A stretch of 64,000 nt of DNA from Paramacrobiotus metropolitanus (lineage: Eukaryota; Tardigrada; Eutardigrada; Parachela; Macrobiotidae). The notes beneath the pieces were generated by a model. It saw only the letters and a list, made by a program, of their open reading frames with translations, was not told the DNA's origin and did not search any database. Location of the stretch: positions 620,001 through 684,000 of the forward strand of contig NW_026570259.1 in the NCBI RefSeq assembly GCF_019649055.1. Direction: 5' to 3'. Both the position numbers and the translations under genes were made by a program. This document shows, in pieces, positions 56,494-64,000 of the stretch. The stretch's first letter is position 1. Each line of letters starts with the position of its first letter.

Positions 56494-57008
56494 CTAAAGG
56501 GTCACTCCCAGTTTATCTCCGTGCGATCCCAACATGCCTATCGTGTCTTTAAATTCGGCAAACGACAGCTTCCCATCACCATCTTTGTCATGGTAGATTA
56601 TGCTTTTGTCGACGGTCTGCTGCAGTTGCACATCTGTAAGGTTATCTCCGACCATCATTTTTAATACCCGAAAGCAGTCCGCATTGGAAATGAATCCATC
56701 TCGGTCCATGTCGTAGATGCTGAAGATTACCCGCAGACCGCAGTTTCTGCTCGATATTGGCTTTGCTGCTGAATAATGTCATGCCCTGCGCAAACTCCCG
56801 GAAATCAATTAACCCATTGCCATCTCGATCGAAAACCTCTAGAACGCGTGTGGCTAAAGGGTTCGCTCGCACTTGTGGTAAAGCGGTGAATTCCTCCAGG
56901 GAGAATAGCCATTGTTGTCTGAGTCCAGCTTGAAAAACCGAAGATATAATCGCCTTATTTGGTCTGGATCAAATTCGGGTGGTAATTCTGATGAGATGTC
57001 GTTACCCA
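56494..57008 (-). pseudogene. Intronless calcineurin B-like gene with two frameshifts
   Basis: ATG at 57008 starts MGNDISSELPPEFD, like the myristoylated MGN start of calcineurin B. The frame is lost near 56895 by a one- or two-base change. The second frame gives an EF-hand (VFDRDGNGLIDFREF), then a 7-base tandem duplication near 56738 (CTGCGGT/CTGCGGG) shifts the frame again. The last frame gives [30 protein letters not shown] and a final EF-hand ([12 protein letters not shown]), ending at 56494. The absence of introns and the two shifts suggest a retrocopy that has decayed. Two assembly errors in a real gene are the alternative. Confidence 0.7.
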
Positions 57009-57009
57009 T

Positions 57010-58043
57010 TTTGAAATATTAGATTCTGCAAGCTGTAAACTGCGTCAAGCAAGCCTAGCTTAGTGCTTGTCGTTTTGTCACCGCATGACAACATTAAGCA
57101 CTTAGCGAAGTACAGTAACGACGCGAATGCTTTTGAAGTACAGAATCGACGCGAGCTATTTCACCAAAGTACGAGCATTGTAATAATCAGTACTTGTGAT
57201 GTAATTTGTAATAATTTAGTAATTAGGTGCAGATTTAAACATTATGTCCATAGCCCTTTATGAATTTACATGTACAGCTGCAGTTTGTATACAACAGGCA
57301 CGTTATCCAGTACGCGGTATGCCAGAACCAAATTGTGGGAAGCTATCGAAGTATTTGGAAACAGCTAATTGTTTGATTGCCGTTAGTTCCAACAGCTTTG
57401 CTGGACATAACAAACTACAAGCAATATAAGCTGGCTGAGCTGACTCTAGAGAAACCGGAACTGCTACGACCATATCAGTAGTCATTCCCAAAGCTCAAAA
57501 CACTCTTCACAAGATAAAGTATGTTTCAAGTTCTTGTGAAACATTAAATTGTATCATCGCAGTTTGTTAAAAAAGCTAGATCTTCGCAGTCAGAAAATTC
57601 TAATACATAGACGTTACATGTACATACTAATACTCGTATAACGGACAGGCAAACGAAATTCGAGCTTTTGGAAGAATGATACTTAGCAATATTTCTATAA
57701 GCAGTACAACAAGACAGACTACTTTACCAATGTATTATTTTAGAGATTATACGAAGTATTGTACTCGTATGTAGATGATGCACCAAAGGCCGCAATGCAT
57801 GATACTGTTGCGACTGTTGTTTACCTATAAAGCCGTTGTCGGGTATTTATCAGGATTCAGCATCATGCGACGTTCATTTCTAAGTAAACATTACCTGCCA
57901 TGACCGGAAAAGGACCAAAACCGGAAGAAGCACTCTTAATCTGATTAGCGCAAATGCTGAGCATTTTATACAAGCGACGAGTGAAGCGCGGATCCGTAAG
58001 ATTAACAGGAAATTAAAGTTAAAAGCAAGTGTACATATACTGT
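57010..58043. other. No supported gene
   Basis: AT-rich intergenic sequence between the calcineurin B copy and the small secreted-peptide genes. Short frames on both strands are not convincing. Confidence 0.4.
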
Positions 58044-58223
58044 TCAAGGTCCCGTAAAAACATGACATTCTCCCTTATCGCCTTTGGTGAAGATGCAGCG
58101 CATGCCGGGACCACATTTAGGTTTATCGTTGGAACATTCGGGACCGGGAATAGCCCTTCTATCTCTTGCTAGTTCGTTGGATTCTTCGACGGCAGTACAG
58201 CGCACCGCGTTCATCCGGGCCAG
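58044..58223 (-). CDS. Small cysteine-rich peptide, 3' exon of paralogue C
   Basis: Exon from a TTTGTTACAG acceptor (before 58223) to TGA at 58044, 59 codons in phase 0. It has the family pattern C-X6-C-X5-C-X9-C followed by HVFTGP and stop, matching paralogues A and B nearby. Its first part (LARMNAVRCTAVEESNELARD) is longer and more acidic. I did not find a convincing signal-peptide exon in the 380 bases upstream, so the gene is either incomplete or has a longer first intron. Function unknown. Confidence 0.5.
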   Translation of the reverse strand: MARMNAVRCTAVEESNELARDRRAIPGPECSNDKPKCGPGMRCIFTKGDKGECHVFTGP

Positions 58224-58816
58224 CTGTAACAAATCGTTTTCAAAATCAAGTAAGCCATGGCGCAATGCTATAAATCTGCGGAGGTAATGTATTTTTGTTT
58301 GTTGCTCTGGGGGATTTTCAAATCAGGGTAAAGTACTGCGTACAGTACGAATTAATTTGCGGTTTGTGATGAATGTACGACGTATGTATACACCGTAGAG
58401 CCAAATGCAGATACAAGAAAATGATTATACTGGTTTGGTTTTTCTCCATCAGCAAAAACACCGCACCAATAATAATGCGCCGGCATTATCAATGGATGCA
58501 GGCAATCAAATCTGAAATGTACATAATTGAATTACCATAATTATAACTAATGGTAGATCTTTATTTTAATAAAACGCGAGCAGCAGTACTTTTACGTTTT
58601 CCTATTCGGACTATGGACCAACATCGATAACGCAAAACACTTTCCAGTGGGTATTTATTTGGGTGTAAAAGTTATTTGCACTGCGCCCCCTCCGACCAGG
58701 TTTGCATCTACTTTACGGAATAAAAGAACGGATCCGTACATTTACAGAGAGCACAGTTCTTTTAAGATTTATCAGGGCCTAAAATTTACTACCCTAGTTG
58801 TGGAACGCAATAGTTG

Positions 58817-59416
58817 TTATGGCCCCGTAAAAAAATGGCATTGTCCTTCTTTATCGCCGGAATGCTGGAAATTGCACAGAAATTCCCTGCTTGGCTTGCA
58901 TGGATGTTTCTTTGAGCAGGGATCACCTGGCTTACTCTTTTCTGAACCCGTGCACAGCCATGGGAGCTGTGTACAAAACGCTTTGGTTATTCTCGTCAGT
59001 TTTATATATGTACTACAACAAGTCTGCTCGTAGTCACAGCTGGTTAATTTTCGCTTTGACCTAAGGGTTCAATCATCAATGTACCTTCTCTGCTTAATAT
59101 GCAATATTATAAATACTGTACTTCTATTCGCAGTTACCAACGACTTCCATCAAAGTCTACTTAACCTCGCCAATAAGAAGCATGCACGTTTGCCAGGGTT
59201 TGAATTTGAGCAGTCACACATTTGTTTAAATGATATGAATACAGAAATCTGCATTAATATAGTGTAAAATCTGCATTACACAGTGCTCACTGCTCACAGA
59301 ATATCTGCATTCCAGTTAGGTTAGTTTCTATACTAAATCTATGCATCAGAATTATCAAAGCTTACCCCAACAAACATAGCCACCAGAAAGGTCATCCATG
59401 TGGTTAGAAATTTCAT
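58817..59416 (-). CDS. Small cysteine-rich secreted peptide, paralogue A, 66 aa
   Basis: Exon 1 59416-59366 encodes a signal peptide (MKFLTTWMTFLVAMFVG) and ends in phase 0 at GTAAGC. Exon 2 58966-58817 follows a TTTGTACACAG acceptor in phase 0 and ends in TAA. The mature part has C-X5-C-X7-C-X11-C followed by HFFTGP at the very C-terminus, with GDKEG before the last Cys. A TATATAAC box lies on the minus strand at 59526-59533, about 110 bases before the ATG. It belongs to a local family with 58044-58223 and 60361-61003. I recognise no known family; a defence, cuticle or reproductive-tract peptide would all fit. Confidence 0.65.
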
Positions 59417-59523
59417 GTTGTTCTGGAAAGTTTCGAAGGTATGTAACAATGCGCGACTGCATGCAGTAACTGGTGCACACTGCAAAAAAGATTTGAAACT
59501 AAATGTTTTTAGAAACTGAACAC

Positions 59524-59534
59524 GGTTATATACC
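59524..59534 (-). promoter_or_regulatory. TATA box of paralogue A
   Basis: GGTATATAACC on the minus strand, about 110 bases upstream of the ATG at 59416. Confidence 0.4.
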
Positions 59535-59571
59535 AAAACTGTTCCTGATCGATCAACCAAACCAAAATATT

Positions 59572-59683
59572 CTCAGAAGACCACTTGTTTAATAACAACC
59601 GCAACCACTTGCGCATTTTGTCGGTTATGGAAGTTCCCGGCAAGAACAAAAGGGACGGATGCGATCGCGCTGAAACGCTGTTT
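59572..59683 (+). repeat. 112 bp direct repeat, copy 1
   Basis: Identical as far as I can read to 59807-59918 (offset 235). It contains CACTTGTTTAATAACAACCG and CGGATGCGATCGCGCTGAAA. Short frames inside it are duplicated with it. Confidence 0.85.
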
Positions 59684-59806
59684 TGTGTATGTACGAGTAC
59701 GTTTACGCATTGGTATTCGTAAATACCGTACTATACTCGGTGGCTGGTCGCGCTTTTCATACTGTATTTTTCTGCTTATTTGGAGCCACCGTCCCCCGGT
59801 CAAGAA

Positions 59807-59918
59807 CTCAGAAGACCACTTGTTTAATAACAACCGCAACCACTTGCGCATTTTGTCGGTTATGGAAGTTCCCGGCAAGAACAAAAGGGACGGATGCGAT
59901 CGCGCTGAAACGCTGTTT
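59807..59918 (+). repeat. 112 bp direct repeat, copy 2
   Basis: Second copy. It runs directly into a partial duplicate of the 3' exon of paralogue B. Confidence 0.85.
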
Positions 59919-59926
59919 CAGCGCAT

Positions 59927-60060
59927 CACTTTCATGGTCCGGTAAAAAATTGGCATGTTCCTTCCTTGTCCCCATCTTTTTTGAAGAAGCATTTCTCACT
60001 TCGCATTTCGCATCACTTTCATGGTCCGGTAAAAAATTGGCATGTTCCTTCCTTGTCCGC
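59927..60060 (-). pseudogene. Two partial duplicates of the paralogue B 3' exon
   Basis: The last ~70 bases of the 3' exon at 60361 (CQFFTGP end and neighbouring codons) recur at 59927-59998, and the last ~45 bases recur at ~60002-60060. The upstream exon sequence, acceptor and signal exon are missing, so these are fragments left by local duplication. Confidence 0.65.
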
Positions 60061-60360
60061 TATTTGCTGCTGCGAACGGAACAACACGGTTTGGTGCGCT
60101 TGTTTTCTAAATCGAGTTACATACAATAATAATAAGTATTTTCCAATTAGCTCGCCGGCTAACAACAACTCGCATAACAACTCAACGCGGAAGTCTTTAT
60201 TGATTTTTATTAAATTATAGCATGCTGCTGTATCGTTACGCCCAAAAACATAATATACAGAAAACTCCATTCAGCTAAACAAATCAGCCAATGAAAACAA
60301 CTGATTAGTTAAAAATTTCCCAATCAATAACCACCACAAAAACACGTCCCAGCATCACTT

Positions 60361-61003
60361 TCATGGTCCGGTAAAAAATTGGCATGTTCCTTCCTTGTCC
60401 CCATCTTTTTTGAAGAAGCATTTCTCAGTTACGCGTTTACAAGGCTTGCTCTTTGAGCATTTAGTCATTTGAGCGTGGATTTCTCTTTTCTCCAGTCTTC
60501 CGCTTGCACCGTCGCTTAACGCTGCAAACTGCAGAACAAAATCTCCTGTACAAAGCATTATAAGACATCTATGCTCGAGTTAATTTCCGCCGAATTTTAA
60601 ATCATGATGAAAAAGCAGAAAAAGATTGTCGATCGTTATTTTGATTTTGCAATGATGCCAGTATATCGTGTTAATGAAACTTTAATGACCGTATTTTCTA
60701 CGAAAGTATTTCGTTTAATTTTTAGTTATTCTGTTTTTATTTCTTTGAAATTTTGAGGCTTACAATACACGCCACTCACCAGCTTATAATATATAATTAC
60801 CGGCTCAAATAAACATGCCATTTTTTATTTTGGGGATAAAGCAAAAAATTCTTGTGCATGGGGTGCGAGCCCAAAACATATTCGTAAGAGGAAAATAATT
60901 TAATTTACTGTACTTTATGCATTGTACATTGGGCTTAAGGACTGAGCTTACCGCAAAAAGCAGGACACACACAAATAACCCCGAAAAGAAAAAATATCTT
61001 CAT
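60361..61003 (-). CDS. Small cysteine-rich secreted peptide, paralogue B, 70-78 aa
   Basis: Exon 1 61003-60952 encodes a signal peptide (MKIFFLFGVICVCPAFC) and ends in phase 1 at GTAAGC. Exon 2 ends in TGA at 60361. Two acceptors fit the phase: TTTGTACAG (exon from 60545, 78 aa) or GTTTGCAG (exon from 60521, 70 aa). A basic segment (GRLEKREIHAQM) containing a possible KR processing site precedes C-X5-C-X6-C-X11-C followed by QFFTGP. GDKEG is shared with paralogue A. The splice phase differs from A and C, which is odd for close paralogues and may point to a shifted donor. Confidence 0.65.
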
Positions 61004-61122
61004 GGTGAGCTGGTTGATTGAAATGTATTTTTGCACAACAAGTACAATATGCCTAAAAATTAGAAATCAAACACTTTTTGTTTACTTTCACTGCAGTAAA
61101 ATCTTTTAGCGCAGTCTTGTTG

Positions 61123-61130
61123 TATTTATA
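61123..61130 (-). promoter_or_regulatory. TATA box of paralogue B
   Basis: TATAAATA on the minus strand, 120 bases upstream of the ATG at 61003, a spacing like that of paralogue A. Confidence 0.4.
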
Positions 61131-61139
61131 CACTGCATA

Positions 61140-62655
61140 TTAATGGCACACGTTTGAACCAAAGATAAATATGTTTTTTAATCGGATTTCGAAGTTTGCA
61201 ATCACAACTGAACTACCGGCGCGTTGCTCTTATTGGTTATTCCGAAACCGGAATTTCCCAAGTAGGGTAATATTTGCTTAATCATGTTTGACCAGAAGCT
61301 GTAATTAATGGAGTTAACCGGCTGGGTGTATCAGCCAACAACAACAACAATAAGTTGTGCAGTACATCAAAAACACAAGTGCCATTTAGAGCAAATCAGC
61401 GCGAACCTAGCTAAACAATAAAAAACGAACTTATGCGCTTCAGACTTCAGAGTACGTGCGCGTTTTCTTGCGCGACGCTCTCTTGCGCAGTTGCATTCGC
61501 ACTGAAAGAAGTATAAAACTACCGATTCGGAATCCAAAAATCAAATAATATAAGCTTACAACAGAAGTGTGGCGTAGAAGCATGTGTTTCCAAAAGGTGT
61601 CATTTACATATCCGCACATATATTATTCAATGCTATTATGCTTGAAGATTTAGTACATAATTAACGGAGAGTATTATAGAGTACTCAGCTTCTATAGGGT
61701 AGTAGGATTTAATGTTAACGATATTTGACGACAATCAGTAACTTCACTTATAAAGATTATACTAACTAAGTACTTTATTCCGTTCCAAATGACACCATGA
61801 TTTAGCCAATACCAACAGCCAAAGCGCCGCAACGTTAATTGTTGAGTTTGCTTGATACAGCAAAAAGAATCGATGACTTTAGCATATCAGTTTTCAATAG
61901 CATTTTTGTTTCATTTATAGGCGCACATGAATCTGATTAGTAAGAATTTGTTTAAATAATCCGGCCGTATTTCATCCGCGAACGTATCCAAAAATCAATC
62001 TCATACTTCGCCTTGCCATTTGGATTAAGGTGGATGTTATGCTACCCTAAAAATCACATTTTATGCGAAGCTCTACGATATTCTGTGGAATCTATTATCT
62101 ATGCTTCGGTCCGCAAACGTTTTGTCACGCTTAACGTACCGTTTCCGCTTGGCATTTGCATTGGCTTTCACACCGGGGCGTCGCCAGGCGCTTCTTTGCG
62201 AGATTTACTATCTTTTTCGCAGTTTGTTTGTTCCTATAAGGATACCAGACCGCACGTAACACTACATTATACATTTTGCAGACCGGTATTCGGTTGAATT
62301 GTCGACGGAAATAGATTCCAATTTGGTTAACACTCATTTTTGCCAAACTATTGTACAATACCTTTGACTGATTTTAGTCACTGCCTTGCTCTTAGAATGA
62401 GAAACATTGGCACGATTCTTCTTGGCGTTGTGCTGGAGTCTGTCCCAAAAAACACTTAATGTAAGCTTATTAGTCGAACAATTTTCGATAACTGTATATT
62501 AATAACCCAAATAGTAGATATTACAGTAATATATTTTCCACAATGAATAATCAAGTTGTTGTGAGCACAGCACAAAATTTACAAAGGTTTCTGACCTCTT
62601 ATTTTTCTTGGCTTTTGGTCCACGTTGTTTTCCCTGCACTGCTTTTGTCACTCGA
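61140..62655. other. No supported gene
   Basis: Mostly AT-rich. A GC-richer patch (61440-61500, repeated TTGCGC) is followed by GTATAAAAC at 61511, a TATA-like box on the plus strand without a recognisable downstream gene. Confidence 0.35.
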
Positions 62656-62660
62656 TGCCT

Positions 62661-63943
62661 TCACAAAATCAAGAAACTGCTTTGCCGCTTCCTGGCACTC
62701 TCATAATATGGAAATTTTATTTACGTACCTCGCGGTAGGCGCTTTTGCTGTGTTCTTAACCGTAGGATTCTTCGGGTTGACCTTAGGCTTCGCTGCCGCT
62801 TCAGTCGATTTTCTGTAAGAATTTTCACAGGAAGTGCTGCTGTATATTGCCACAGTTTAGAATAACCATAACGTTTTGACGTACACCATGTTCTTAAGGA
62901 TACTTACCGTGCTCTATTGTGGAACTTATACCCTCCATTTTGCTTTATAGGATAGAGGTAATTATACAGATACATACTTGTCTTTTGGACTCCCGAGGCA
63001 AGATTGCTCGCCTTGTTCGGACGCGGTGAACTATCATCTTCATGGACAGACCCTTGCCGGCTTCGATCTGGAGCCTGGTTCTCACGCTGGTTGTTGCCGT
63101 CATCTCTGCAAAGGTCATTAATAAGGTCATTAAGTCATTAATGTGTCTTTCTGAAGAATGCAGAGTTTTAAGCAGACTTGATATCTTGGTGTATATATGC
63201 ATTTTAATTGTGGAAGCAGTGTTTCTTGACAGAACTACTTTTTCGGTTTTGCCGAATCTTTATCATGAGGTTCGGCGTCCTTTTTGGTTTTTTCCTGCTT
63301 CTCCCTTGGCTCGGACACTTTACGTTTGTTGTCCTGTTCACTGTCTTTCTTGTCCTGTTTCTCTTTCCTTTCCGGCTTTTCCTTCTCCTTCTTCCTGGCT
63401 TCTTCCAGACTATTTACCTCCTCTTCGGTTAGAAATACCAAACCTCTTTTAATTATTTTCTTCAGCTCTGACGGTTTAGCGCTTTTCCTGTTTAACGTCC
63501 AATAATTTATAGGGCTTTCGGTATAGTTACACACGCAGTGAGTCGTACGTAGTCAACTGAACTACGTACAAGTAATTCAAAATGTGTGTTATTTTTAACC
63601 AGTTTCTTACAGCATTTGTCGGTTATGGTCTCCACAGTAGAGCTTATCGCTGGGCGGCATATTGTTTGGGTTGAAAAGATCCCACTCGATGACGGTGATA
63701 TCCTTCAGTTCTCTATACAACTTACGAGAGTGCGTAAAATTTATTCAAACGAACTGCAAAATACTTTGTAGTTCTCTGACTGTCAAATTTTTTAAATCTT
63801 ATTCAACTATCATGTCGCAAGCCTGCATGTACGAGTATAACTTACGTTTTTGGATTGTGTCCAACAAACTTGACCACATATTCGGGAATTCGGGTCTTTT
63901 TATTTGTATCTGGATGAATTTGACCTTTTTCCACGCGTACGAT
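62661..63943 (-). CDS. Charged multi-exon gene running off the right edge (partial); possible chromo-barrel-like segment
   Basis: Exons by splice site and phase: 63943-63846, 63712-63611, 63487-63239, 63105-62978, then less sure 62932-62908, 62812-62729 and 62691-62661. The first four phases agree. Exon 1 reads IVRVEKGQIHP...TRIPEYVVKFVGHNPKT, which recalls the strand pattern of MSL3/MRG15-type chromo barrels (IPEY...F-G-N). Exon 2 adds ITVIEWDLFNPNN. Then follows a long Lys/Glu-rich low-complexity stretch (KKEKEKPERKEKQDKK) and Ser/Pro- and Lys-rich tails. It could be a chromatin protein, but the fold is inferred from a short segment only. The 5' end is outside the window. Confidence 0.45.
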
Positions 63944-64000
63944 CTGTTTTTGAGAACAGGTCTTCGAGATTTACTTTTGACTAAATTGCCGTTTCAATTT

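Noticed and set aside
59683-60129. 148-codon plus-strand frame
   Set aside because: It crosses the 112 bp repeat and duplicated minus-strand exon pieces; its repeats (SWSGKKLACSFLV) are antisense of the peptide-gene exon.

Overview
The window is nuclear DNA of a multicellular animal. The evidence is spliced genes with short GT-AG introns (mostly 35-110 nt, many with GTAAG donors), Ig-superfamily and ankyrin/FNIII genes, axonemal and calcineurin-type proteins, and a dense mix of animal-type mobile elements. Compact introns and small secreted gene families suggest an ecdysozoan-like invertebrate, possibly a tardigrade, but nothing here fixes the species.

Layout. 0-7.65 kb is satellite-like: an 8-9 bp minisatellite, two tandem copies of a 2.2-2.4 kb unit that each hold a ~29 bp minisatellite, and 2.5 copies of a 481 bp repeat carrying a tRNA-like sequence. 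7.65-10.6 kb has a small two-exon gene, a cluster of perfect hairpins and a broken Mutator-like transposase gene. 12,568-25,237 is a complete, young Ty3/Gypsy-type LTR retrotransposon of 12.67 kb. Its 471 bp LTRs differ at one base and its 5 bp target duplication is intact. It encodes a 2,579-aa Gag-Pol with two integrase-type H2C2 zinc-binding modules, a separate CCHC protein and an unrecognised third protein. 25.3-29.0 kb contains two TA-flanked inverted-repeat elements and a decayed element with a SAP-domain gag-like start. 30.7-31.5 kb is a broken piece of a non-LTR retrotransposon (CCHC plus RPD restriction-like endonuclease).

32.4-40.7 kb is the oddest stretch. At least twelve non-autonomous repeat modules of three families are joined head to tail without spacers. 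Every module ends in TAAC and every junction can fold into a hairpin made from the end of one module and the start of the next. Two further copies of family 1 lie alone at 41.0 and 48.1 kb.

41.7-64 kb is the gene-bearing part. It holds a secreted two-Ig-domain protein (+), a degenerate Ig relative beside it (+), a terminal exon of an acidic nuclear-type protein (-), and an inverted relative of the 2.2 kb satellite unit. These are followed by an AXDND1-like axonemal dynein light-chain-domain gene (+) and a 13-exon WAKE/ANKFN1 homologue (+) whose splice phases all close to 885 codons. Next come an intronless, twice-frameshifted calcineurin B copy (-), a local family of small cysteine-rich secreted peptides (-) with partial duplicates, and the 3' part of a charged, low-complexity gene with a possible chromo-barrel-like N-terminal segment (-) running off the right edge.

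The host genes do not form one pathway. Host gene models were assembled by eye from splice sites, reading frame and remembered family similarity; none was checked by a search.
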